A stretch of DNA of 34,322 bases from contig JAQVCU010000022.1 in NCBI GenBank assembly GCA_028689635.1, positions 1 through 34,322 on the forward strand, written 5' to 3'. The position numbers and the translations under genes are program-made. Of this stretch, positions 15,186 through 23,085 are shown one piece after another. Position 1 is the first letter of the stretch. Each line of letters begins with the position of its first letter. The stretch comes from Oscillospiraceae bacterium. Lineage in GTDB: Bacteria; Bacillota; Clostridia; Oscillospirales; Ruminococcaceae. The notes under the pieces were generated by a model. That model was not told where the DNA came from. It searched no databases and saw nothing but the letters and a program-made list of their open reading frames with translations.

Positions 15186-16511
15186 TCAAAGCCCGGCGTC
15201 CTCTATGGCGTCGGTCAGCTCCGCAAAGCCGGTGTGGTACAAAAAGTTCAGCAGGCTGTCGTCGTCGTCCTCGTCCAGGCTGAGCTTTACCTCATGCTGT
15301 TCCCCGGTGACCATGTTTTTGACCTTTACCAGGCCGGAGGACAGCTCGTTGTCGCCGATGATGGCGCTGTATTGGGCCGAAAGCTTATCGGCGTATTTCA
15401 TCTGCGCTTTGACGGAACGGCCCATGAGGTCGTTTTCCGCCCGGAAACCCTCGGAGCGCAGGCCGGCCACCAGGGCGGCGGCCTTTATGGCGGCGGCTTC
15501 CCCCATGCTGCCAAGATAGAGCTTGCAGGGGGTCTCCTCCGGGAAGGGGCTGCCGGAGTGCTCCATCACCAACAGCAGCCGCTCAAGACCCATGGCAAAG
15601 CCGATGCCGGTCATTTTTGGCCCGCCCAGCTGCTCGATGAGGCCGTCGTAGCGCCCGCCGCCGCAGACGGTGCCCTGGGCGCCGATGTTGCCGGAGACGA
15701 ATTCAAAGACGGTTTTGGTGTAGTAATCCAGCCCCCGAACGATGGTGGGATTGACCGTGTAGGAGATCCCCATGGAGGTGAGCCGGTTCTTGAGCTCCTC
15801 AAAGTGGCTGGAACAGTCCTCGCAGAGGAAATCCAGCACGGTGGGGGCGCCTTTGGCGATCTCTTTGCAGATGGGGCTTTTGCAGTCCAGCAGGCGCATG
15901 GGGTTTTTCTCCAGCCGTTCCCGGCAGGTGTCGCACAGCTCGTCGCGGCGGGCGGAAAAATGGGCCCGCAGGGCCTCGTGATATTTGGCGCGGCAGGTCG
16001 GGCAGCCGATGGAGTTGATCTCCAGAGAGATCTCCTTCAGCTCCAGACGCTGGAAGATCTCGTTTACCATGGCGATGATCTCGGCGTCGGCGGCGGGGGA
16101 ATCGGCGCCCAGCATCTCGCAGCCAAACTGATGGAACTCCCGCAGGCGGCCGGCCTGGGGCTTTTCATAGCGGAAGCAGGAGATGAGATAGGAAAGTTTT
16201 ACCGGAAGGGCTTCGGTGAGCAGCCCGTGCTCCACGGCGCTGCGCATCACGCCGGCGGTACCCTCCGGGCGCAGGGTGATGGAGCGGTCGCCTTTGTCTT
16301 TAAAGGTGTACATTTCCTTCTGCACCACGTCGGTGGTGTCGCCCACCGAACGGTTAAACAGCTCGGTATGCTCAAAGGTCGGGAAACGGATCTCCCGGAA
16401 GCCGAACAGGCCGGCGGTTTCCCGAGTCACCTGCTCTACATATTGCCAGCGGCCGGTGTCGCCCGGCATAATATCCTGGGTGCCGCGCGGGCCTTTGGTC
16501 AAAATTGCCAT
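15186..16511 (-). CDS. hisS: Histidyl-tRNA synthetase HisS
   Basis: Class II synthetase charging tRNA-His. The start ATG at 16511 gives 441 residues beginning MAILTKGPRGTQDIMPGD and has AGAGAGGAA upstream; a longer frame reads into the T-box terminator and is rejected. Motifs: LRPEGTAGVMR, motif 2 CFRYEKPQAGRLREFHQFGCE (split by me from residues near 115-135), the histidine-binding GGRYDGL and motif 3 GIGFAMGLERL. The C-terminal anticodon-binding domain is complete. First gene of the hisS-aspS operon, with the T-box leader directly upstream. Confidence 0.97.
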   Translation of the reverse strand: MAILTKGPRGTQDIMPGDTGRWQYVEQVTRETAGLFGFREIRFPTFEHTELFNRSVGDTTDVVQKEMYTFKDKGDRSITLRPEGTAGVMRSAVEHGLLTEALPVKLSYLISCFRYEKPQAGRLREFHQFGCEMLGADSPAADAEIIAMVNEIFQRLELKEISLEINSIGCPTCRAKYHEALRAHFSARRDELCDTCRERLEKNPMRLLDCKSPICKEIAKGAPTVLDFLCEDCSSHFEELKNRLTSMGISYTVNPTIVRGLDYYTKTVFEFVSGNIGAQGTVCGGGRYDGLIEQLGGPKMTGIGFAMGLERLLLVMEHSGSPFPEETPCKLYLGSMGEAAAIKAAALVAGLRSEGFRAENDLMGRSVKAQMKYADKLSAQYSAIIGDNELSSGLVKVKNMVTGEQHEVKLSLDEDDDDSLLNFLYHTGFAELTDAIEDAGL

Positions 16512-16594
16512 AAGATCATTCCTCTCTATCTGATGATGGTGGGTTTCAAACCGGGGACAGGCCCCGCGGAAAAACAAAAAATGGGCGCACACGG

Positions 16595-16845
16595 AAAAAT
16601 AAATGCTCCGATCCCTCTAAAAAAGGGACGGAGCATATCCGCGGTGCCACCCTTGTTGAACGAAAACGCGTTTCGTTCCTCTCAAACGGCCGGGGTAACG
16701 TCCGGCGGGACGGGGGCCGCTACACGATCGGTTCACGGCTCCGGCTGTCAGGTGTCCTTCCCGAAGGGAAATGGGGATAGACAGGATCTCAGCCTGCGTC
16801 CTGTCCTCTCTGGATCCTTCCTTCCGGGAATCTCCTGATATCGGG
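16595..16845 (-). promoter_or_regulatory. T-box riboswitch upstream of hisS-aspS
   Basis: The T-box sequence AGGGTGGCACCGCGG (16639-16653) is a textbook match. The terminator (16595-16636) pairs ATGCTCCG and TCCC with GGGA and CGGAGCAT, followed by TTTATTTTT; the T-box overlaps its antiterminator partner. Stem I spans about 16745-16840, with CAGAGAGGA on the 5' side and a GACAGGA/TCCTGTC distal stem. The specifier side reads GGGAAG-GAC-ACC: GAC (Asp) at 16754-16756 is in the usual position before ACC. CAC (His) at 16752-16754 overlaps it, sharing one base. Uncharged tRNA would stabilise the antiterminator and raise hisS-aspS expression. Confidence 0.93.
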
Positions 16846-16901
16846 GCTGGGCCCCGGCGCCTTTGGCAATATCAAAATGCGCGATGTGCAAAAAACGAAG
16901 G

Positions 16902-17306
16902 TCAGCGCTTGGGGTTGACGATGTTCCGCCAATCCAGATCGCCGCGCTCCAGGGCGTGGATCAGGGCCTCCGCTGTGGCGATGTTGGTGGCCACGGGGAT
17001 ATTATGGACGTCGCACAGCCGCAAAAGCTGCGCGTTGTCAGTCTCCGAGGGGCTCATGGGGAGAGGGTCGCGGAAAAACAGCAGCAGGTCGATCTCGTTG
17101 CAGGCTACCCTGGCAGCGATCTGCTGGTCCCCTCCCTGAGGCCCGCTGAGAAAACGGGTCAGCTCCAGGCCGGTAGCTTCCGCCACCAGCTTGCTGGTGG
17201 TGCCTGTGCCGCACAGATTGTGATGGCTGAGGATGCCGCAATATGCGATGCAAAACTGCACCATCAGCTCTTTTTTGGAATCATGCGCGGTGATCGCGAT
17301 GTTCAT
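16902..17306 (-). CDS. mgsA: Methylglyoxal synthase MgsA
   Basis: Converts dihydroxyacetone phosphate to methylglyoxal and phosphate, an overflow bypass of lower glycolysis. The 134 residues are full length. The catalytic aspartate is in [10 protein letters not shown] (Asp60), with TTSKL phosphate-binding residues and [14 protein letters not shown] following. A GGAGGGCGGCC site precedes the ATG. It follows minD by 24 bases, so both are probably on one message. Clostridia often keep mgsA next to the cell-shape and Min genes, and this locus agrees. Confidence 0.96.
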   Translation of the reverse strand: MNIAITAHDSKKELMVQFCIAYCGILSHHNLCGTGTTSKLVAEATGLELTRFLSGPQGGDQQIAARVACNEIDLLLFFRDPLPMSPSETDNAQLLRLCDVHNIPVATNIATAEALIHALERGDLDWRNIVNPKR

Positions 17307-17330
17307 TTTGGCCGCCCTCCTTAGTAATGA

Positions 17331-18068
17331 TTATTGAACCGAAAGCTCCACATATTCGCCGCAGAGGCGGCGGGCAACGTTGCGGCAGGCCAGCGCAGCG
17401 GGGAAGGCCGCTTCTGGGGCGGCGCCTTTCGCCAAATAGCCTGCGGACTGGGGATCTTCCGGAATGACTCCCAACAGGGGTTCCCCCACCTGATCCAGGA
17501 CATAATCCAGATCGGGAAGGGTCTTAAAGCGCCCCAGCGTATATCTGCCTACCCGGTTGATCAGCAGGCGCTGGTTGGAAAGGCCCTTTTCATCCAGATA
17601 GTCGGAGACGACCCGGGCGTCCCGAACGCAGATCAGATCCGGCGTCACCACGATGAGGGCCATATCCGCCGCTCGGGCCGCCGCGTCAAAAGCGGGGCCG
17701 AAACCGGCGGGGGTTTCGACGATCAGGTAATCGTACACTGCGGCAAACCCGCGGCAGATGCGGGCAAAGCCCTCCGCAGTGTAGGGCATATCCGGCCGCA
17801 AAGGGGACGGTACCAGATGTAGGCAGGGCTGGGAGGTCTGGATAATGGCCTCCACAGGCTTACAGCGCCCATAGAGGATATCGGAGATATCGTAAACCGC
17901 TTTTTCTGCGGCGCCCAGCATGATATCAAGGCTGCGAAGGCCGCAGTCCATCTCCATCAGCAGTACCCTTTTGCCCAACGCGGAGAGCGAAGCCCCCAGC
18001 AGGGCGGAAAGAGAAGATTTTCCGACGCCGCCTTTTCCCGAGGTGACGGTCAGTATCTGTGCGCCCAT
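17331..18068 (-). CDS. minD: MinD/ParA-family ATPase (MinD-like)
   Basis: A deviant-Walker-A ATPase; MinD proteins sit on the membrane and place the division site. SGKGGVGKS at 10-18 is intact, and MDCGLRSLD (40-48) matches the MinD switch I. The Walker B position reads YLIVETPAG, with Glu118 where MinD has Asp. At 245 residues it is shorter than typical MinD (260-270), and the C-terminus (VARRLCGEYVELSVQ) lacks an obvious amphipathic membrane-targeting helix. No minC or minE lies nearby. It may be a degenerate or specialised MinD; a chromosome-partition ParA is less likely because no ParB is adjacent. Confidence 0.8.
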   Translation of the reverse strand: MGAQILTVTSGKGGVGKSSLSALLGASLSALGKRVLLMEMDCGLRSLDIMLGAAEKAVYDISDILYGRCKPVEAIIQTSQPCLHLVPSPLRPDMPYTAEGFARICRGFAAVYDYLIVETPAGFGPAFDAAARAADMALIVVTPDLICVRDARVVSDYLDEKGLSNQRLLINRVGRYTLGRFKTLPDLDYVLDQVGEPLLGVIPEDPQSAGYLAKGAAPEAAFPAALACRNVARRLCGEYVELSVQ

Positions 18069-18249
18069 AACCCATCCTTTTCCATCTGCATTACTTTACA
18101 AAAAACGTCAAAAGTACCCCTTTCGACGAAAGTGAACCCATGTCATATAGTTTATCACACAATCCAACAAAATCAAAGGCTTTCCGACAAAAAAACAAAA
18201 AATACAGCCAGATCTCCCAACACTTTGTCGATGTTTTACAGGAAAGCGG

Positions 18250-20274
18250 TCACTGCAGGAGGCTTTCCAAAGCCTGGGGAGCCTGTATTTCCTGTTTGTG
18301 GAAGAAATACTGGTCGAAAATGGCTTTGGCCACCGGCGCGCCGGTGTAGCCATGCCAACCCTTTTCGATGACCACCGCCACAGCGATCTCCGGATCGTTG
18401 GAGGGGGCGTAGCAGATATAGGTGGAGTTGGGGAACTGCTGGGTTTCCGGCGTGCCGGTTTTGGAGGCCACGTCGATGGGGTAATTGGCAAAGACGAAGC
18501 CGGAGGTACCGGCCATGCCGTCGCGGCCGGAGGCCCAGCGCATGCCGGTGCGCACCGCCTGCACGGCTTCCTCGGTGAGATGCATGTCCACCGCCACTTC
18601 CGGCGCGGTCTCGTAGACCGTCTCTTCCATGCCATAGGTGGTGACGCCTTTCACCAGGTGGGATTTCATGCGCACACCGCCGTTGGCCAGGGTGGCGGTG
18701 TAGGTGGCCAGCTGCAGCGGCGTAAAGCCGTTGTCGCTTTGGCCGATGGCGGCCTGGACCACATTGCCGGGATGCCATTCCTGTCCGTGGCTCTCGCTGT
18801 ATTCCGGCCCGGCCAAATGCCCAAGGCTTTCCGGAAGCTCGATGCCGGTGGGCTGCCCCAGCCCAAACATGGTGCTGTAGCGGTTGATGGTATCGATGCC
18901 CAGACGGCGGCCCAGGTCGTAGAAGAAGATATTGCAGGAGACGCGCAGGGCGTTGGAGACATTGTACCCCGGGTGATAACCCAGGCATTTGGGCTGGTAA
19001 TCGTCCCAGTAGGTGTAAACGCCCAGGCAGTCATAGGTAGTGGAGGGGGTGATAAGCCCCTCCATCAACCCGGCGGTGGCCACCGAAGGCTTGTAGATGG
19101 AACCGGCGGCGTAAACGCCGTCCAGAGCGCGGTTAAAAAGCGGGTTGCGGTCGTCAGCAGCCAGAAGGTTGTAATCCTGCCGGTAGGTCTGCAGGTCGTA
19201 GCCCGGCCAGGTGGCGCAGGCCAGGATCTCGCCGGTTTTGTTGTTGATGGCCACGGCGGCCCCGGCGCAGGCCTCTTTGCCCTCCCCTTCCGGGGCGGTG
19301 GCATTGAGGTAGCGGATCTCCTCCTCCAGGGCGTTTTGCGCCACCAGCTGAAGCTCTTTATCGATGGTGAGGACGATGGTGTGGCCGGGTACCGGCGCCA
19401 GGGTCTCTTTTACCTCTACCACATCCCCGGCGGAATTGAGAGAGATCTGGCGCTTGCCGTTTTGGCCCCGCAGCTCGCTTTCAAAGGCCTTTTCGATCCC
19501 GCTTTTTCCGGTGATGTCGTCCAGGCTGTACTCGTCCTTATCCAAGGTCGCGTACTCTTCGGCATAGATGGGCCCCACCTGCCCGATGAGGTGGGGGGCG
19601 GCTTCGCCGCTGACATACTGCCGGATGGCGCTTTCCGCGATGCTCATGCCCGGCAGGGTGAAGGAGTTTTCCTCCAGCTTCATAACGGTGGAAATATCGA
19701 CGTCCTCCGCAAGGGTATAGGGGGTGGTGATGGAAAAGCCGCGGCGCTCCATCTCATAGCGGATGGCCATGAGGACGCGCTGCTCCTGGGGGGGATAATC
19801 CTCCAGCTGATAGCGGCTGATCAGCCAGCCGGTCACATCCTCCGCCGAGGCGTAGGTATTGACCTCCAAAAAGTTTTTCAGCCGGGAGATATCGCCGTCC
19901 CGGCCCTCCAGAAAGACGAAAGGGGCCTCCTGGCTCAGGGGGAGGTTATCGGTCCAGCTTTCGCCTGCGGCAGAGAGCATCTCCGTCAGGCGCAGAATGA
20001 TCTCGTTTTCCCGGCCCCGGGGCAGATAGGCGCGGTCTAAGGTCACCTGGAAGCCGGATTCGTTGACCACCAGCGGGCGGCCGTAACGGTCTACGATCTC
20101 GCCGCGGGCGGCTTTGACGGTCTGCTCCCGGGTGATGCCCATATCGGCCATGGCGCTGTACTGGTCGGTCTCGACGATCTGCATTTTGATCAGGCGAAAG
20201 ACAAAGAGCAGCAGCAGGACGCCCACAAAGGAGGCCAGGGCAATGGTGCGCAGAAGGATCCCTTTGGATTTCAT
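18250..20274 (-). CDS. mrdA: Class B penicillin-binding protein (PBP2/MrdA-like transpeptidase)
   Basis: Cross-links peptidoglycan outside the cell, probably with the elongation machinery. The 674 residues begin with a short cytoplasmic part and one membrane anchor (about 8-30). A pedestal domain (RGEIVDRYGRPL at 58-68) follows, then the transpeptidase with SxxK (Ser392-Lys395), SxN (Ser446-Asn448) and KTG (605-607). The ATG at 20274 has AAGGAGG eight bases upstream; the in-frame ATG seven codons earlier lacks one. It precedes minD and mgsA as in clostridial mre-min loci, but mreBCD and rodA are absent here. Whether it is PBP2 or a spore-specific SpoVD-like paralogue cannot be settled; no PASTA domain is seen. 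Confidence 0.88.
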   Translation of the reverse strand: MKSKGILLRTIALASFVGVLLLLFVFRLIKMQIVETDQYSAMADMGITREQTVKAARGEIVDRYGRPLVVNESGFQVTLDRAYLPRGRENEIILRLTEMLSAAGESWTDNLPLSQEAPFVFLEGRDGDISRLKNFLEVNTYASAEDVTGWLISRYQLEDYPPQEQRVLMAIRYEMERRGFSITTPYTLAEDVDISTVMKLEENSFTLPGMSIAESAIRQYVSGEAAPHLIGQVGPIYAEEYATLDKDEYSLDDITGKSGIEKAFESELRGQNGKRQISLNSAGDVVEVKETLAPVPGHTIVLTIDKELQLVAQNALEEEIRYLNATAPEGEGKEACAGAAVAINNKTGEILACATWPGYDLQTYRQDYNLLAADDRNPLFNRALDGVYAAGSIYKPSVATAGLMEGLITPSTTYDCLGVYTYWDDYQPKCLGYHPGYNVSNALRVSCNIFFYDLGRRLGIDTINRYSTMFGLGQPTGIELPESLGHLAGPEYSESHGQEWHPGNVVQAAIGQSDNGFTPLQLATYTATLANGGVRMKSHLVKGVTTYGMEETVYETAPEVAVDMHLTEEAVQAVRTGMRWASGRDGMAGTSGFVFANYPIDVASKTGTPETQQFPNSTYICYAPSNDPEIAVAVVIEKGWHGYTGAPVAKAIFDQYFFHKQEIQAPQALESLLQ

Positions 20275-20305
20275 CAGACGGCCTCCTTTTCTCATTCTCG
20301 TATGG

Positions 20306-20363
20306 GGAGGGGAACGCCCCTCCGGTCAATCCTTATTATAACGGCTGGGCGGGGTTTTCTCAA
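20306..20363 (-). promoter_or_regulatory. Promoter and leader hairpin of the PBP gene
   Basis: TTGAGA (20358-20363), a 17-base spacer and a perfect TATAAT (20335-20340). In the leader, GGAGGGG-CGTT-CCCCTCC (20306-20323) forms a 7-bp hairpin ending about 23 bases before the Shine-Dalgarno. Confidence 0.75.
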
Positions 20364-20403
20364 CGGGGGAAGAAAAAATTCATATTTGCCCCGCCGGGGA
20401 AGC

Positions 20404-20431
20404 AAAAGGCGGAGCCCCAAAGGGCCCCGCC
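20404..20431 (-). terminator. Terminator of the glgP-GH13-membrane protein operon
   Basis: GGCGGGGCCC, loop TTTG, GGGCTCCGCC: 10 pairs with one G-T, then TTTTGC. Lies 15 bases after the membrane-protein stop. Confidence 0.8.
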
Positions 20432-20448
20432 GGCAACATCGGGAAACG

Positions 20449-21135
20449 TCAGGCCCGGGAATCGGGAGACCCGCCGCCGTTTTGGGGCGGGACGCCGGGG
20501 GTCTGGGGATAATAGGGGGTGTACTGGGGCGGCATCCCGTAAGGGCCTTGGACGGGCTGCCGGAAGAGAGAGACCGGCTGGCGATTGCGGACGGAGAAAA
20601 TCAAAAACGGCCCCACGATGTTGAAAACCAGGGAGAGCACGGTGTACATCACGGCGTTTTGCGGATGGTAATCCGAAAACAGGCGGTAGATGGCGATGCC
20701 ATAAAAGACGGTATAGGCGATGGAAACAGCCAGCAGGACCCCATAAAACAGCAGGATGATGAACACCATCCCCGCCACCATATCAGAGGGGGGAGTGGCG
20801 AACTGCAGCATGGGGAAAAAGCAAGCAAAATAGACGGTCAGATAGGATAAAGACGAGATCATGGCGGCCAGGCCCAGCCACAGCAGCCACAGGCGCAGAT
20901 GGGTGTTTTTTCCGCGGGTGCGCAGGTTGATGTCATCGGAGACCTTGCCGAAGGCGTAGTAATTGGCCACGGGCACCCAGGCCATCCAGGGGTTTTCAAA
21001 GCCGCGGTTTTTCATGATGCGGTACAGCCCCAGGCTATGAAAAACATAAAAGACCGCGCCGATGGCAAAGCCGATCAGGGCGCCAAAAAGGATGGAAATC
21101 ACCAGGATAGCAGAATAGGACGAAGACATAGACAT
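20449..21135 (-). CDS. Multi-pass membrane protein of unknown function with Pro/Gly-rich tail
   Basis: Not recognised beyond a general resemblance to DUF5684-like membrane proteins. The 228 residues show about four hydrophobic segments (about 8-35, 83-108, 120-145, 160-182). Between the first two is the motif GFENPWMAWVPVANYYAFGK, in which an NPW..W.P..N..A pattern recalls soluble-loop motifs of small bacterial membrane proteins. The last 45 residues are rich in Pro, Gly, Tyr and Gln and probably disordered. AAAGGAG precedes the ATG. It starts 13 bases after the GH13 gene and is probably co-transcribed, though a glycogen-related role is only guilt by association. Confidence 0.75.
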   Translation of the reverse strand: MSMSSSYSAILVISILFGALIGFAIGAVFYVFHSLGLYRIMKNRGFENPWMAWVPVANYYAFGKVSDDINLRTRGKNTHLRLWLLWLGLAAMISSLSYLTVYFACFFPMLQFATPPSDMVAGMVFIILLFYGVLLAVSIAYTVFYGIAIYRLFSDYHPQNAVMYTVLSLVFNIVGPFLIFSVRNRQPVSLFRQPVQGPYGMPPQYTPYYPQTPGVPPQNGGGSPDSRA

Positions 21136-21148
21136 AGAAAAACTCCTT

Positions 21149-23023
21149 TCACTTTCCCTCGCAGGAGGGGGGCTGAGGGTTCAGAGCGGCGATCAGGATC
21201 CCGGAAGGCTCCAGACGGCCGCCGGAGAGGCTGCCGTACAGGATGTTTCCCATCTGGCCGGGCAGCAGCAGCGCCTGGGGCCAGCCGCTGCGGTTGACCG
21301 CGACGAACAGGCCTTCGCCGTCTTTTTGCCGAAGGAAGGAAAACACAGAGGAAGAGACCTGCACAGCGGTGAAAGCTCCATCTGTTAAAACCCGGCTTTG
21401 GGCCCTTATGTTACCGATGGCGCGGAAAAATTGCAGCAGTTCCCCGTCCTCCGAGCCCCAGGGATAGGGACAGCGGTTGAAAGGGTCGCGATAGCCGGAA
21501 AGCCCGGCCTCGTCGCCGTAATACAGGCAGGGGACCCCCGGGAGAAAATAGAGGATGGCGTAGGCCATCTTCAGCAGGGCGCGCCCGCGCTGGTAAAGCT
21601 CGACAGGCAGAAAATGACGGGCCGCCTGGAAATACCGGTCCCGCCCGTCTAAGGGCTCCGCCGCCAAAGCGGTGATGGCCCGCTCCACATCGTGGGTGGA
21701 AAGGCAGTTCATAAGGCAGGAGACCACCTGGGGCGGATAGTTTTCCAAAATGGAAAGGACGCGGGCGTAAAGGGCGTCCCCGCTGCCGTTGCGGACAAAA
21801 TCCAGCACGGCGTCCCGAAAGGGATAATTCATCACCGCGTCCAGCTGCCCGCCGAGGAGATAACGCCGCCGCTGGCCGTAGGATACCTTGCTGGAAGCGT
21901 CCTCCCAGACTTCGCCGATGATGAGCTTTTGGGGGTCATAGGCCTTGACGCAGGCGGTGACGGCGTCCAAAAACTCGTCCGGAAGCTCGTCCGCCACATC
22001 CAGACGAAAACCGTCGGCCCCCAGATCCATCCAGTGGCGCAGTACGCCCTGTTCCCCGCAGATGAATTCCAGGTAGGAGGGCTCGGTCTCCCGCACGTTG
22101 GGGAGAGTGTCAAAGTTCCACCAGCAGGCGTAGCCGTTGGGATAGCTGAAAAAATCGTACCAGGGGTAATAGGGGCTCTGCCGGGAGTTGTAGGCCCCGA
22201 CGGCGGGGTAGCGCCCTTCGCGGTTAAAATAGACGCTGTCGCTGCCGGTGTGGGAAAAGACCCCGTCCAGCACCACGGCCATACCGCGGCGGTGGGCCTC
22301 CCGGCAAAGGGCGCGAAAATCTTCCTCGGTGCCCAGCAGGGGATCCACTTTTTTGTAATCCGCCGTGTTGTAGCGGTGGTTGGAATGGGCCTCAAAAATG
22401 GGGTTCAGGTACAGGCAGGTGACGCCCAGTCCCCGCAGGTAATCCAGCTTTTCGGTGATGCCGGGCAGGTCGCCGCCGTAATAATCGGAATTGGTGATCT
22501 CCCCCAGGGAGTTGGGTTCGCACACCGGCAGGCCCCCCCATTCGCCGTGAAAGCTGCGGTCGGAGGGGACGCCCTCCTTGGGCGCGCCGGAGCGGCAGAA
22601 CCGGTCGGGAAAGATCTGGTAATACAGGCCGCCGCGGATAAAATCGGGGGTTTGAAAGGCCCCGTCGTACACCGTCAGCTGCCATAGCTCGCCGAACTCA
22701 TCGTCGGCGGCACAGCGGGTGCCGCGGCCCCGGCGAATGGCCATTGGACGGCCCTCGGGGCCGTCCGCCTCAAAACAATAGTAGAACAGCCCGGCCCGGG
22801 GAGGCGTGTACCGCGCCAAATAGCGGTTGCAGGAGGGCTCGGCCGCCACAAACTCCATGGGGATCACAGCGGCGGTATCGGACCATTGATCCACGGCGTG
22901 GAGGATTAGCCGCGGGGAGGAAAGGCCTCCGCTTTTGGGCAGACGGAGGGTAAAAAGGTTTTCGGCGCCCGCCGCGGACGCGCCAAAGGGGATTTTATCG
23001 ACGGCGGAATCGTACATTGCCAT
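21149..23023 (-). CDS. Glycoside hydrolase family 13 (neopullulanase/cyclomaltodextrinase-like amylase)
   Basis: Cleaves alpha-1,4 (possibly alpha-1,6) glucan bonds in the cytoplasm; there is no signal peptide. Of 624 residues, about 1-120 form an N-terminal beta domain of the kind found in neopullulanases. The (beta/alpha)8 domain follows with YYQIFPDRF, the four GH13 regions DGVFSHTG, GFRLDVADE (nucleophile Asp342), GEVWED (acid/base Glu371) and LSTHDVER (Asp445). A C-terminal beta domain ends the protein. The start at 23023 has GAGGTG seven bases upstream. Sitting between glgP and a membrane protein, it probably debranches or shortens glycogen/maltodextrins for the phosphorylase. Confidence 0.9.
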   Translation of the reverse strand: MAMYDSAVDKIPFGASAAGAENLFTLRLPKSGGLSSPRLILHAVDQWSDTAAVIPMEFVAAEPSCNRYLARYTPPRAGLFYYCFEADGPEGRPMAIRRGRGTRCAADDEFGELWQLTVYDGAFQTPDFIRGGLYYQIFPDRFCRSGAPKEGVPSDRSFHGEWGGLPVCEPNSLGEITNSDYYGGDLPGITEKLDYLRGLGVTCLYLNPIFEAHSNHRYNTADYKKVDPLLGTEEDFRALCREAHRRGMAVVLDGVFSHTGSDSVYFNREGRYPAVGAYNSRQSPYYPWYDFFSYPNGYACWWNFDTLPNVRETEPSYLEFICGEQGVLRHWMDLGADGFRLDVADELPDEFLDAVTACVKAYDPQKLIIGEVWEDASSKVSYGQRRRYLLGGQLDAVMNYPFRDAVLDFVRNGSGDALYARVLSILENYPPQVVSCLMNCLSTHDVERAITALAAEPLDGRDRYFQAARHFLPVELYQRGRALLKMAYAILYFLPGVPCLYYGDEAGLSGYRDPFNRCPYPWGSEDGELLQFFRAIGNIRAQSRVLTDGAFTAVQVSSSVFSFLRQKDGEGLFVAVNRSGWPQALLLPGQMGNILYGSLSGGRLEPSGILIAALNPQPPSCEGK

Positions 23024-23085
23024 ATAGCGACACCTCGAATTGGAATAAGAGACAGACCGGCCGGGAAAGGGGGCGTCCCCAAAGA

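Noticed and set aside
17331..18068. Plasmid-type ParA partition protein
   Set aside because: The switch region MDCGLRSLD and the PBP/MgsA neighbours fit MinD, and there is no ParB or parS-like repeat.
18069..18249. Strong promoter for minD
   Set aside because: TTGTTG-17-TATGAC is the best candidate but matches consensus only in four of six bases per box; not reported as a feature.
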